Source: Saccopteryx bilineata
Taxonomy: Eukaryota > Chordata > Mammalia > Chiroptera > Emballonuridae
DNA: 64,000 nucleotides
Assembly (NCBI RefSeq): GCF_036850765.1
Contig: NC_089494.1
Location: 1,488,001 to 1,552,000 of the forward strand
Direction of reading: 5' to 3'
The notes beneath the pieces are model-generated. The model was given only the letters and a program-made list of their open reading frames with translations. It did not search any database and was not told the origin of the DNA. How positions within the stretch are numbered: the stretch's first letter is position 1; each line of letters opens with the position of its first letter. Shown piece by piece: positions 20,533 to 32,254 of this stretch. The position numbers and the translations under genes are program-made.

Positions 20533-22579
20533 GCAGCATGTCCCTGCGCCTCCCCACTGGCATGCCCGGTCCTGCGGGCGCCCCCCTCCTCAGCCGTGGT
20601 CTGCAGCCGGAACATCACGAACCTGTACCCTGCCTCTCGCCAACTGGCTGTTATGAATGGCGGTGGCCCAGGACAGGACGAGCCATTCCCGGCACCATGA
20701 TGGAACCAGCTGGCGCGGGCAGAAGTGCCGACAGACAAGAGGCACAGGCCTTGACGGGTGAGGTGAATGGCACGCGTTGAAAGCCCACGTAAGAAGCAAG
20801 GTGGCCGCAGGGCTGTGTGGGTGTTGGGGGGGGCGATGTCAGGGAGGAAGACAGTGGGGACGGAGGGCTGTGTTACCCAACAGCTGGCGCCACGCGTCCT
20901 GGGGTGGGTTGTCTCCTGGCGCTCTGCCCGAGGGGTTCAGCCGCTTCCCACCCGGGGATGGCAGCCACCAAACACCATCTGCGTTCAAAACAGATGAGAA
21001 GCAAACACGGGCTTCTGGTGAGCTCGCTGCTGGGGACCGACCTGGTGAGCTCGCTGCCAGGGACCGACCTCAGCAGAGCAGAGCCAGGAGGGCAGCCTGG
21101 GCGTGGCCGGGCGTCCTCTGTGGGCTCCGAGGTGAGAAGGGCTCCATGGTGAGGAGGGCTCCGAGGTGAGGAGGGTGGCCTGGCCATCTGCCCCAGCGAG
21201 CTCCAGGGAAGCCTGTGCTGCAGGTATACAAACAGCTGCAGCAGAGCCTCGGGGACACCAGGGTCACCGGGGACATTGTTCCTGCCGCCAGAGGCCCCCG
21301 GCCCAGCAGAGGCCAGGAGGCTGTGTTTCAGTACCAGGAGCCCTGCCCTGGGCAAGCCCGTCTCTGCTCCCTACAGCCCACACGGCAGCCTTTCCATGTG
21401 ACCAGTCAGCCTACAATCTGCTAGACGAAGGTTTTCCCCCAATTGACACAAAAGAAAAGGGACACGCTGACCAGCCACTCCTGCAGCTGTCCCCATGCTC
21501 ACACCCTGGGCTCTGATCTGCAGCCAGAAGACTTGCTTCACCCTGAGCTCACCCAAACTGGAAACCTCAGTCCTTACCAAGCGGGCCCAGGGCTCAGGGC
21601 CCTGCCCCTCCCACCCCAAGACCTTCCCCTGGGAGCTGATGTGACCCCACCTTCCTGCAAGCACTGACTCCTACCCATGGGCTGTGCCCCACCCGCCCCA
21701 TGGGCCGGACCTCAGGAGGTATGCCACAGGGGTCCTGGGTGGGCCCCTTTTCCCCGTTTTCTCTTTCTTATCCTACCTGCCACCAGATTATACATCTGCT
21801 ATTTCCTTCAGCAAAAGCCCAGTTGAGTGGCAGTTGTCCCCAAACCACCTCTGGGTCTGAGTGACAGACTCCTCAGGTCACATCTCCTCTCTCTGCCTCT
21901 AAAACACAGGCCAAGGGGGTTTCCAGACCTCCTACACTGTTTCACTGGAAGTAACAACTGAAGGAGCTTTAACAGTGGACACTGCATCCGCACACAGGCC
22001 CTTGGTCTTGACGGCAGCTTGCGAGGGGGTTTCATTGCCACCGTGCCCCTCCACTGAGGAGAAGGACGCCGTCAGAGGTGGAGAAAGTCACCGCAGACTC
22101 CCATGGCTCGTCACTGGAGGACTGGGTTGGCGTCCACCCTGTTTGGGGCTCCCTTGGGGTCCACACTCAGTGGTTCCCAGAGAGATAAATAGCCAGGTGC
22201 CTCTCTGGAGGGAGAGAGGAAGAAGCAGGTGCCAGGAGGGCAGCAGGCGAGCCCGGGCAGCCGAGTGGGCAGTGTCTGCATCTCCCACCAGGTTCCCAGC
22301 ACTGCTCTGTTGAGAGCAGCCGTGGGCCCCGGGTGAAGCCGGGGCAATGACCTGGCATGGGCCTGCCCAGAGAGTGGGGCTCTGCCAGCCCAGGACAGGG
22401 GCACTGTTGTGCCAAAGTCCTTTGCACCCACACTTTCCTGTACCTCCTCTCATGTCCCTGCAGCCCCGAAGACCCCCCTAGACTAGCCCCAAGCAGACCA
22501 CAGACACTCCACAAGGCCCACCTAACCCTCGTCCCATCTCACCAGCTCCCTGGGTGACTATGAAGCCCTTGCGTTCTAA
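20533..22579. other. unique GC-rich sequence, nothing recognised
   Basis: Short local duplications occur at 21020-21075 (repeated CTGGTGAGCTCGCTG words) and 21120-21180 (GGCTCCGAGGTGAG words). No gene with supporting structure was found. Confidence 0.45.
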
Positions 22580-23466
22580 ATTCTTCGAAGGAAATGAACT
22601 GTTTAGTTAAAATATATAAATAAATAAATAAGGTATTGTGGGAGATAAAACACAGAAAGAATTGTTTCAAAATTACAATAAGTATAAATGGTCTAAGGGC
22701 TTCAAATAAAAGGCAAAAACTGTCAGACTGCTTTAAAAAAAAAAGAAGAAAAAGAGAAAAGGACCCATGTATAAGCCGTCTGCAAGAAATGCACTTTAAA
22801 CATCAGGACCAGGTAGATCAAAAGTAAAAAAATGTAAAAATATATCCTGGGACTCTACCCATAAGAAAGGTGGTATGGGTCTGTCCATGTCCAAGTCGAC
22901 TTCAGGACACAGAATAGGACCAGGATAGCAGAGGAACGATTCATTGTGACAGAAGGGTTAACTCGTCAAGAGGATATTAATGACCCTACACACAGGAAGC
23001 AGGACCTGGGGGAACTGAAGGTCAACCATGTGACCCCGCAAATGCTGCCGGTGACGCCCACGCTCCTCTTCCCACACGGGGAGCAAGCAGGCAGAAAACC
23101 AGTTAAGAGTTTGGAGAACTTGGTCAGCCCTGTCTGGCGACTGGACCCACAGGATTTAATAAGCACCCCACAACCAGAGCAACAGGATCACAGCTCCCCA
23201 GAACAGCTACCCAGACAGGCGGGACCACTCCAGGTTGGAGGAGGGTGTGGTGGAGGGGGGGGATTCAGTGGAGGATGCTGGGAAATCTGCTACTGACATG
23301 GAAAAAAATAAGATAATAAGCTCCCAACTCACGTGATGCCCAACGGTAAAATCCAGGTGAACGAAACTTAAGTGGGGAGTGAATCTTGAAAACCTGTATA
23401 GAGAAATACACGGAGAGGTTTTGTGACTTTGCAGCAGTGAAGGATTTATTAAGGAAGCCCCAAAAG
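22580..23466 (+). mobile_element. old L1 relic, ORF2 region
   Basis: Phrases such as GGACCCATGTATAAGCCGTC, TGCAAGAAATGCACTTTAAA, and GTTAACTCGTCAAGAGGATA correspond to diverged L1 ORF2 as I remember it (the segment with TATATGCTGTCTACAAGAGA). Frames are broken many times. The stretch from about 23040 to 23310 is less clearly L1. The element appears to resume after the SINE at 23467. Confidence 0.6.
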
Positions 23467-23800
23467 CCTGACCAGGCTGTGGTGCAGTGGATAGAGCGTC
23501 AGACTGGGATGCTGAGGACCCAGGTTCAAGACCGACCCCGAGGTTGCCAGCTTGAGCGCGGGCTCATCTGGTTTGAGCAAAAAGCTCACCAGCTTGGGCC
23601 CAAGGTCGCTGGCTTGAGCAAGGGGTCACTCAGTCTGCTGGCTCCCTGGTCAAGGCACATATGAGAAAGCGATCAATGAACAACTAAGGTGTTGCAATGG
23701 AAAACTGATGATTGATGCTTCTCATCTCTCTCCGTTCCTGTTTGTCTGTCCCTGTCTATCCCTCTCTCTGACTCTATCTCTATCCCTGTAAAAAAAAAAA
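23467..23800 (+). mobile_element. tRNA-derived bat SINE, second family (sense)
   Basis: Head CCTGACCAGGCTGTGGTGCA with box A-like GTGGTGCAGTGGATAGAGC and box B-like GGTTCAAGACC, then the GAGCAAAAAGCTCACCAGCT body, GATTGATGCTTCTCATCTCT and a pyrimidine tract ending in poly-A. The target duplication is near-perfect: AGCCCCAAAA before, AGCCCCCCAAAA after. It interrupts an old L1. Confidence 0.92.
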
Positions 23801-24589
23801 GCCCCCCAAAACGCAAACCAGAAAGGACAAAAATGACTCTTTTGCATGAAAAGTAAGTGCAAACTATACATTAAAAGACGTCATCACATTTAAGAAAATG
23901 GCACCCCGTGGAAAAAGATGTCTGTACCAGAAAAACAGTGAAAGGATTAAAATAACGTCAAGCGATCCTACAAAACAAAATTCAATAGTGAACAGTACAA
24001 ACATTGTTTCGAAGAGCCGATACAGTGATTTATGGGAGAAGACCGTCCAATGGTAAATAAATTTGAAAAATGGATCGACCTCAGTGAAAATCGGAGAAAT
24101 GCAAATTAAACTACAGTAAAATTCCGTTTCATGACCACAGGATTCACAAAACGAAGAAGTCTCGGCGTTCCAAGTGCTGCTGAGGATAAGGAGAAAAGTC
24201 GAGCCCGGCTGTTGGCAGCGTCAACTGGAACACCCCTTGGGACCATAAATCGCCAACACCCAGCAAATTTGAAAACGCGTGTACCCAGTGATGGGTCAGC
24301 TCCACTCTTGGAGCGAGGGATAGGGACAGGGTTAGGGATACAGGACAGAGATTGAGATATGTAGAAATTGATTAAAAACATAGATAACAGATAAGTAACT
24401 TAGACAAACTTCAAGTGCAGGAGAAGAATTGGGCAGAACTGTTTGTTCCTAACAGTGTTACATTGTGCTCAGAAGTAGTTACATATGTAACGAGTGTTCA
24501 GAAATTCATGGTGAGGAGACAGGTCTGCTTTGAGGTGTTCTTTGCTTTGAGGCGTGTTGAAGTTGCTTAACTATATATCGAAGATTTCA
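23801..24589 (+). mobile_element. old L1 relic, ORF2 end and 3' UTR
   Basis: Continues the L1 interrupted at 23467. AAGAAAATGGCACCCCGTGG, TCAGTGAAAATCGGAGAAATG, GCAAATTAAACTACAGTAAA and GGAACACCCCTTGGGACC follow the order of the L1 ORF2 C-terminal and 3' region. Heavily mutated. Confidence 0.6.
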
Positions 24590-24922
24590 TTTTTTTCTCT
24601 CTTTTTTTTTTTTGAGGGGGGAGAGGTAGAGAGAAGGACAGACAGAGAGGAAGGGAGAGGAGAAGCATCAACTCATAGTGGCGGCACCTTAGTTGTTCAC
24701 TGATTGCTTCTCATATGTGCCTTGATCAGGGGTTTCCAGCTGAGCCAGTGACTCTTTGCTCAAGCCAGAGATCTTGGGCTCAAGCCAGTGACCATGGGGT
24801 CATGTCTATGATCCCACGCTCAAGCTGGTGACCCTGCGCTCAAGCCTGTGACCTCGGACTTTTGAACCTGGGTCCTCAGCATCCCAGGCTGACGCTCTAT
24901 CCACTGCGCCACTGCCTGGTCC
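24590..24922 (-). mobile_element. tRNA-derived bat SINE, second family (antisense)
   Basis: Same family as 23467-23800, reversed: T-rich tail left, head at the right end reading GCGCCACTGCCTGGTCC. Target duplication GAAGATTTCA / GAAAATTTCA. More diverged internally than the sense copy. Confidence 0.9.
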
Positions 24923-24959
24923 GAAAATTTCAGTTTCTTAGGCTGTTAACATGTAACAG

Positions 24960-25115
24960 ATTTATCCCTTTTTGTGAGTCAATCAATAAATGTTTTTGCA
25001 GGCGTAGTTTTCATTTCTAACAGGATACATATTGATACGTATAACCCATGGGAACAAAAGCCCCTTGAGGTTCTCAACAATTTTAAGAGTTTAAAGGGAC
25101 CCTGAGACCGAAGCC
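24960..25115 (-). mobile_element. hAT-Charlie-type relic
   Basis: CATATTGATACGTATAACCC, AACAAAAGCCCCTTGAGGTT, CTCAACAATTTTAAGAG and AAAGGGACCCTGAGACC match, in reverse, the conserved end of a Charlie-type non-autonomous hAT (recalled: GGTCTCAGGACCCCTTTACA...). The outermost terminal repeat is missing. Confidence 0.6.
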
Positions 25116-25967
25116 GCCACAACCAGCCTCTGGGACAAAGCACACTCACCGAGTCACGTGTCTCGTACTTGTGCTCAGCGAGGCTTCACAGACAAACGCC
25201 CCTGAAAACACAGTGAGGGAAACGTTTGTTTCCCAGAAACATGTCTACGCCCTGCGTGAGTGGGCGTAGAAATGCAAGTTTAATTGTGTGGAATAAAGTT
25301 GCTCAGGTGATAAGTCTTAGAGGGAGTGTGTTAAACACCACAGTTTTATTTCTGGTGGTGGTGGTGGTGGTGTGTGTGTGTGTGTGGGAAGCATGCTGAC
25401 CTTTCTTTTTATTTAAAATATTTAGGTAGGAAATACCAGCCGTATCTCAGCGCGTCATTGCTAAGCACCCAGCCGGAGAGAAGCGGGCTCGTGCTCGTTC
25501 CTCGGGAGGGGCGGGGCCTCACACCCACGGGGGAGCTCGCACAGTGCCCTGGGACCATACCCCCATGTTGACCTTGACCTAAAATAGAGCCACCTCTCAG
25601 GGGCCCCAGTGAGCCTTTTACATCAGCTGCTGGGCCAAGCACTTCCTTGGAGAAACCCCTCCCTGGTGCTCTAGCTGGAAACACAAGGTGAAGTGTCCCC
25701 CCCCCCCCACCCTGGTGCTACTCCCAGACCCCACCCCCCACAGCCCCCTGTACAGTCACTGGAAGCATTTGTCTCCTTGAGAAAATCCGCTCTGCTGGGA
25801 AACAGCAGGTAATACGCAGTAAATAAAGCGGTTTGGTTGAAAGCCTCAGGAAGGAAGTAGGGAGTGGCAGCTGGGAGCTGTGCTGGTTGGCGGGGCAGCA
25901 AAGGCCTCCCTTGTGGGGAAAGGGTCTCCTGCTTGGAGACTTGAAGCCAAGAGGGGCTGCTGTGAGG
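25116..25967. other. unique sequence with GT-rich simple repeat
   Basis: (GGT)n(GT)n at 25355-25386 and a C run at 25698-25709. No gene recognised. Confidence 0.5.
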
Positions 25968-25975
25968 GTCTAGGG

Positions 25976-26306
25976 CAGGGGTCCCCAAACTACGGCCCGC
26001 GGGCCGCATGTGGTCCCCTGAGGCCATTTATCCAGTTCCTGCTGCACTTCCGGAAGGGGCACCTCTTTCATTGGTGGTCAGTGAGAGGGGCATAGTTCCC
26101 ATTGAAATACTGGTCAGTTTGTTGATTTAAATTTACTTGTTTTTTATTTTAAATATTGTATTTGTTCCCGTTCTGTTTTTTTACTTTAAAATAAAATATG
26201 TGCAGTATGCATAGGGATTTGTTCATAGTTTTTTTTATAGTCTGGCCCTTCGATGGTCTGAGGGACAGTGAACTGGCCCCCTGTGTAAAAAGTTTGGGGA
26301 CCCCTG
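25976..26306. mobile_element. hAT-type MITE with perfect 8-bp target duplication
   Basis: 331 bp bounded by exact 16-bp terminal inverted repeats (CAGGGGTCCCCAAACT and its complement AGTTTGGGGACCCCTG) and flanked by identical 8-bp duplications GTCTAGGG (25968-25975 and 26307-26314). An 8-bp duplication is diagnostic of the hAT superfamily. There is no transposase, so it is non-autonomous. Intact ends suggest it is younger than the Charlie relic nearby. A 14-bp palindrome, CGGCCCGCGGGCCG, sits just inside the left end. Confidence 0.93.
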
Positions 26307-26314
26307 GTCTAGGG

Positions 26315-26619
26315 GACAGCGAGCGTTCCAGGCGAAGGGAGCCAATTAGACGGGATGGGTGGATGTGCCCAGTGGAGGCCTCCGGGGCTTTCTGAGACGG
26401 ACAGGTGGGCACTGCAGGTGAAATGCCCACAAATGCACCCTGCTGGGTCCGCCTCGGAGACAGACTCGCAGGGAGTGAAGGGGGCCTGAGGGTCCGTGGA
26501 GAGACAGAGTCCGGGGCGGCATCCTCCTGCCACACGTGCCTGGCAAGAAGCCTCCACCGCGGAAGGTCCCTGAGCACGTCTGGGGCGTTTGCAGGGACTC
26601 TGTTCTCTCACCCTGCAAG
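26315..26619. other. unique sequence
   Basis: About 300 bp with nothing recognised. Confidence 0.4.
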
Positions 26620-27360
26620 AGAGGACCACCCCCGCACCCCTACCAGAACAGCTGGAATCCGGCAGTGACAACACGGCCGGCCGGCACGCGAGCTGCAGAC
26701 GCCGGACCCGCGCACACGGCTGTTGGGACGTGGAAGGGGCAGCCGCTCAGGGGCAGCCCGTGGCTGCTTCCTACCACACCCCACGGGCCCCCTCCCCGGG
26801 GCCTTCGTCCTGAGAAACGGAGACTCGTGTCCACGCACAGCCTGTACACCTGTGCTCACAGCAGCCCCAGGCTGGAAACGCCCAGGGGCCCTTCACAGGC
26901 GAGTGTGAACAAACTCACACACCTCTGGGCTGCAGGACCGGGCGCAGCAAGACAGAGGAACACACTACTCACAGGAAAACCCGGTGACGTCTTGGAGAAA
27001 GGCCACTCTCGTCCACCGGCGGGGACGTCGCCCTCCCGGGGGCTCCGGACGATGGTGCGTTTTCCATGCAGGGCTCCGATGACCACAGTGACAAGACTGT
27101 GGGGATGCAGAGCATTGGGTGGTGGCCAGGTTCAGGTTAGGGAGCAGAGGAGGGGTCCTGTGTGCAGCTGTAGTCACTGCTGTGGGAAAATGGCTGAGAG
27201 TTGAAACTGCAGCCTTGAGACAAGTCTTTGGTATGGACTTTGGAACGCCAAGTCCTGCGGGGGCAGAACGCCGCCCCGGCAAGGACCACGGTGACTGTTT
27301 ATAGGAAGCAGCTGATCCCTGTGGCCATTTTCCTGCATGCCTGGGGGGCATTGGGTGGTC
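26620..27360 (+). mobile_element. old L1 3' relic, GC-drifted
   Basis: CTCACAGCAGCCCCAGGCTG, GGAAACGCCCAGGGGCCCTT, CACAGGCGAGTGTGAACAAA, and a GGTGGCCAGGTTCAGGTTAG block follow the order of an L1 3' region (recalled: CATAGCAGC, AACTGGAAACAACCCAAATG, GTGAATGGATAAAC, GTGGTTGCCAGGGG). Strong GC drift makes open frames here meaningless. Confidence 0.5.
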
Positions 27361-29639
27361 ATCTTTCTCTGCACCTGAATCCTCTGTAGATTAATGTGAC
27401 CCAGGTTCTGCTAATCTGCTCGGTCAGCAAAGAGACCAGTACACACGATGAGGCTGCAGAGATCTGGGCTCTCAGTCCTAGAGGCTGGGAGTCCCCTGGA
27501 CCCATCTCTTCTCTATGTTGTGTCTTGTGTGTGTTTTTTCTTAAGTCCTGTAGCGCCTTCCTCTCGTGCTCGCCCACGGCTGAGCTGGTCTTGGCAACTG
27601 TGGTTGTGGGTTCAGGACCCTACACGTGGGATTAGATTGTACAGGACTAAACACATCCTCAGAAGGGGGCACCTGAAACAGGTGTCATCTGAGTGAGACA
27701 GGTGGGCCCCACTGATGTTCATTTCGAGGTTGTGACCCTGTGCTCTGGTGACGGGGGAGCCTGCAGGGTGTTGTTTCGCACGACTGCCTGTGAATCTATG
27801 ATCATCTCAAAATAAAGTTTTGTTTGTGTATTTTTTTTTAAGAGACACATCAGTGGATCTCACACTGTCTCCAGGGAGAGTCCTCGGGGCCACAGGAAAG
27901 CAGTGGTGGGCAAGACAGAAGGAACGTTCTAGATCAGCCAATAGGCCCAGGACGTCACTCGGTGTCTGGAAGTGCATGCCGGGGCCAGGGCTCACGGGAC
28001 TGAGGTGCCCTCTCTCTCTCGGGCAGGGCCTGGGCCCGTGGCTGTTCCTGGTGGGGTACACCACTATCACCAAACACTCAAGGCTTAGCCTGGATGAGGC
28101 CGTGTGAGCCGGGGATGGGGAGGGCCAGGGAGAGGGGACAGTGGCTCAAGACCTGCTCTCTACGGCCCAGGCGGCCACACTTCTCAGTGGTCCTCCTGCC
28201 TATCTCTATGAGCGCCTCCCAGACCGCGTCCGAAGGCCCAGCTCCTCCTGAGCCCCAAGGTCACGCACCGCGGACAAGCATGGGTCTGAAGCCAACTCCG
28301 CATTGTCAGGAGCCCGGCGCCCAGAGGGAGAACACAGACCCACTGTCCCCTCTGGTTTGCAAAGACTGAAACTTCAGCAGAATAAATGAAAATCGTACAG
28401 CAACATCGATACTATCTTTCCTTCTGGGCTTACAAATTGAGGGAACCTCCCAGTACATGTGGGCTGGCCAAGCCACAAGCTCTTAAGAGCCAATTGAAGA
28501 CCTTTGCCAAACCCCTAAATTCCATGGAAGAGTTGATTCCTATTAAATTCACATAAAAATCATACCACGTGTGAAGGGGCTCTCTGACCCATTTCCTAGT
28601 GCTGTGGGTATCGTGTGTCCAGTCTGCAAGGCACTGTGAGCTCTGACGGCCCGGAGGCGGCCCCCTGCCCGTCCCCTGAGGGAGCAGCCACTGAGGACCA
28701 CTCTTCAGGACACCGGGAGGCTGCTGCCCCGATTCTGGGCGGCCTTCTGGGAGCGAGTCAGCCCCTTCAAGCCTCAGTTTCCCCGTCTGCGGCAGAGGTG
28801 CTCAGCACTGGGTCTGGGCTCGCAGAGAACAACAGAGCCCCCCTCGGTTCCTGCAGTTCACGTTTGAATTTCCACCCAGAAGCTGCCCACCGGCCCCCGG
28901 GAGACCCCACTGTGCTTGTCTCCTTCCTGTGACATTCCAGGTACTGCGCTCCGTGACAGCCGGGCTTCCATGCCCACCAGGGCCTGTGGGGACGTCCGTC
29001 GGTGGGACAAGCCCACGCTGAGCTGTCTGAGGCGCCTGCTCCACGGTGGGCTGCTCCCCCTCGCCACCCGAGTGGCCCACGTGGGTGATGTCAAAGCAGA
29101 TAGCTCCACACGACAAACGAGACGGTCCCGGACCTCAGGCAGGCACCTGCCCACAAGGTCACCAGCCAGCCTCCGAAAGGAAGGGGGCGGGCTTTGCGTC
29201 TTTCCAAGGCTTCCGTCTCAAAGGCGGCAAACCCACTCAGAGTCGCGTAGGTCTGTGGCAGCTGCACTGACTAACAGAAGCTTTGGTCCCTATGACACCT
29301 GAGAGGCTCCGGTTGGGCCCCCCGGGGCCGGGTGCTGCCCTCCTACCCTCCTACCCTCCTGCCCTCCTGACCTGGCTCACGGCTGCTTCTCCCTGTTCCA
29401 GGCTGTTGGTCCCACCACCCCTCTGTCTCACAGCCCCTGATAGCCGTTTTGAGGCTTTCTGCTTCCTGGCTCACTTCTGGCCGACTTTCTAGATGGTCAC
29501 CCCTTGGCCAGTCCCACGGCCACGGAGATGGTTGAGGAGGAAGAGGGTGCCCTCCATCCGGTACCACATGTTAGGGAGAGGAGGAGGGGAGGGTGGGCGG
29601 CTCCTCAAAGGGGGGAGAGGACAGTTCCCAGAAGAGAAA
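27361..29639. other. unique sequence with a possible MIR trace
   Basis: No gene recognised. AAGCCTCAGTTTCCCCGTCT at about 28769 is the usual MIR phrase for a short relic. Poly-T at 27831-27839. Other frames unsupported. Confidence 0.45.
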
Positions 29640-30330
29640 AATGAGATTGTCCAATGAAGAATAAGCATGGATGCTCACTGCACGCCAGACAGGAAGTACC
29701 CCTGGCATCTCTGCAGGGGACAGGCTTGGTCCCCAAGCACGCACAAAGAGGCTTGGCTTCACAACTCATCAGGGAAATGCAAACCAGCCACGATGAGATG
29801 CTGCTTCCCAAGCACGAAGAGCTGCTAGCATGCAAGAGGATGTCAAGAAGTTGCAACACTCATCCGCTGCGGGTGGGGATGCAGCCGCTGCTGAAAACGG
29901 TCGGCGGTTCCTCACAGTCGACCACAGAGCGACCGCGGGACCCAGCAATTCCACCCCCAGATGTGTGCCCAGAGGGAGAGAAAGTGTGCTCACGCAAACA
30001 CGTGCACACGAATGTTCATAGCAGCGCCATACACAGTAGCCAAAAGGAGAGAACAGCCCAGCCTGGGACTGATACACAGTGTGGTCTATCCACACATGGG
30101 GATTGTTCAACCGCAAGAAGGAACGCAGCAAGTCTTAGAAACTGTGACACGAAGCGAAACAAAGTATCGGAAGCCAATTTTACCAGAGGCTCATGCTATG
30201 TACGACCCAGAGTTGAGTTCCTACGGCATTTCTGGTCACAGAAACGTCATCAAACGTCTAAATAAAGACCCCAAGCACTTCCAATATTACACATCGAAAT
30301 CCATGTGAGCTGCCCATACATTCAGGATAG
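29640..30330 (+). mobile_element. old L1 3' relic
   Basis: CATCAGGGAAATGCAAACCA, CACGATGAGATGCTGCTTCC, GACCCAGCAATTCCACCCCC, AATGTTCATAGCAGCGCCAT and ACACAGTAGCCAAAAGG follow the L1 ORF2-end/3'-UTR order with many mutations. Confidence 0.75.
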
Positions 30331-30369
30331 ATTAATAAAAACAAGTAAGATGATTATTTTCCAACCCAT

Positions 30370-30640
30370 GCGTTTCAGCTCAGGGTGCGAGGCGGGACTC
30401 ACTCTGGACAGGATGCCCGTCCATCACGGGGCCGCCCACACCCACGAAGATGGGACAGTGCAGACATGGCATTCCCTCACGCGCACATCCGTAGCCCCCG
30501 GAGGAAAGCCACACGGATGCGGGAGACCGTGCACACTCCACGGACAGTGGCCCCGCCGGGAATTGATTATTTTTCCTCGTCAATGTTACAATGAGCAGAT
30601 GGTGAACGAAATGACGTAATTTGAGGACCTGCTGTAAGTA
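30370..30640 (+). mobile_element. possible RTE-class retroelement relic
   Basis: CATCACGGGGCCGCCCACAC, CGGAGGAAAGCCACACGGAT, GCGGGAGACCGTGCACACTC and ATGTTACAATGAGCAGATGG resemble the phrase GGAGGAAACCCACGCAGACA...GGAGAACATGCAAACTCCAC known from RTE-like LINEs and SINEs derived from them. Family assignment is tentative. Confidence 0.4.
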
Positions 30641-31181
30641 TTGATTCATGATACGACGTGGTCTGGGTCTGGCTCCGTGTCCCAGAAAGAGTCAGTCAGA
30701 GGCTGGAAGGTCTCGTCTGGCGGGGGCGTGGGGGACGGGGTGAACCGGACCCCCCCATCTCCTGGAGGGTTCGAGGGTTTTCCACGGGGAGCAGCCCGGG
30801 CCCAGACCGCACGTGGCTGACGGTGGGCACACGGCAGGGGCGCTGAACAGTCCAGTCTGGGCTGCTGCGGGGGACTGGGGCAGGTCTCGAGCCTGCAGCC
30901 AGAGGCAGGATTCTTGGACTTGAGATTGGAGGGTCCAGGGCTCTGCATGCCTGACGGCCAGTTGCCCCACAGCTGGGCCACCTTGGAGGCCATTTGTCCT
31001 CTCTGTGTCCCCTCTTCTCATCAGAGGAGAGAGTGTGCCCAATCCGAGGAGGCCTTGTGTGGTGTTATGAACAAGAAGAGCAGGAGACTCTTCAGACTAG
31101 AGCCACTGTTATCTGTGGGGCCAGCCCTCCCTCCCCTGCCCTTCCACCCCCCTTAGTGCTCTCGCCCATCTGTCAGTCCCT
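30641..31181. other. unique sequence before the 47-bp array
   Basis: No gene recognised. The frame that continues into the array (from 30994) has no features beyond the repeat. Confidence 0.45.
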
Positions 31182-32254
31182 GTGCGGCCCCGGAGTCCGG
31201 GGTGGGCTCAGGTCAGACCTCGGTCCCCGTGCGGCCCCGGAGTCCGGGGCGGGCTCAGGTCAGACCTCTGTCCCCGTGCGGCCCTGGAGCCCGGGGTGGG
31301 CTCAGGTCAGACCTCGGTCCCCGTGCAGCCCTGGAGCCCGGGGCGGGCGCAGGTCAGACCTCTGTCCCCGTGCGGCCCTGGAGCCCGGGGTGGGCTCAGG
31401 TCAGACCTCGGTCCCCGTGCGGCCCTGGAGCCCGGGGTGGGCTCAGGTCAGACCTCGGTCCCCGTGCGGCCCCGGAGCCCGGGGTGGGCTCAGGTCAGAC
31501 CTCTGTCCCCATGCGGCCCTGGAGCCCGGGGCGGGCTCAGGTCAGACCTCTGTCCCCGTGCGGCCCTGGAGCCTGGGGTGGGCTCAGGTCAGACCTCGGT
31601 CCCCGTGCAGCCCTGGAGCCCGGGGCGGGCGCAGGTCAGACCTCTGTCCCCGTGCGGCACTGGAGCCCGGGGTGGGCTCAGGTCAGACCTCGGTCCCCGT
31701 GCGGCCCTGGAGCCCGGGGTGGGCTCAGGTCAGACCTCGGTCCCCGTGCGGCCCTGGAGCCCGGGGTGGGCTCAGGTCAGACCTCGGTCCCCGTGCAGCC
31801 CTGGAGCCCGGGGCGGGCGCAGGTCAGACCTCTGTCCCCGTGCGGCACTGGAGCCCGGGGTGGGCTCAGGTCAGACCTCGGTCCCCGTGCGGCCCTGGAG
31901 CCCGGGGTGGGCTCAGGTCAGACCTCGGTCCCCGTGCAGCCCTGGAGCCCGGGGTGGGCTCAGGTCAGACCTCGGTCCCCGTGCGGCCCTGGAGCCCGGG
32001 GTGGGCTCAGGTCAGACCTCGGTCCCCGTGCGGCCCTGGAGCCCGGGGTGGGCTCAGGTCAGACCTCGGTCCCCGTGCGGCCCTGGAGCCCGGGGTGGGC
32101 TCAGGTCAGACCTCGGTCCCCGTGCGGCCCTGGAGCCCGGGGTGGGCTCAGGTCAGACCTCTGTCCCCGTGCGGCCCTGGAGCCCGGGGTGGGCTCAGGT
32201 CAGACCTCGGCCCCCGTGCGACCCTGGAGCCCGGGACGGGTGCAGGTCTGACCT
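31182..32254. repeat. minisatellite, 47-bp unit, about 23 copies
   Basis: Units start GTGCGGCCCTGGAGCCCGGG and continue with TGGGCTCAGGTCAGACCTCG and GTCCCC. Variants: GGGCG(C/T) in place of GGGTGGG, CTCTGTCCCC for CTCGGTCCCC, GTGCAG for GTGCGG, GGCACTGG for GGCCCTGG. The unit has no stop in any plus frame; since 47 is not a multiple of three, one reading frame cycles through all three phases, so all plus frames stay open (up to 485 codons). These are repeat artefacts. Confidence 0.97.

Noticed and set aside
22580..24589. Live LINE-1
   Set aside because: Many stops, frameshifts and missing parts; only diverged ORF2 phrases remain.
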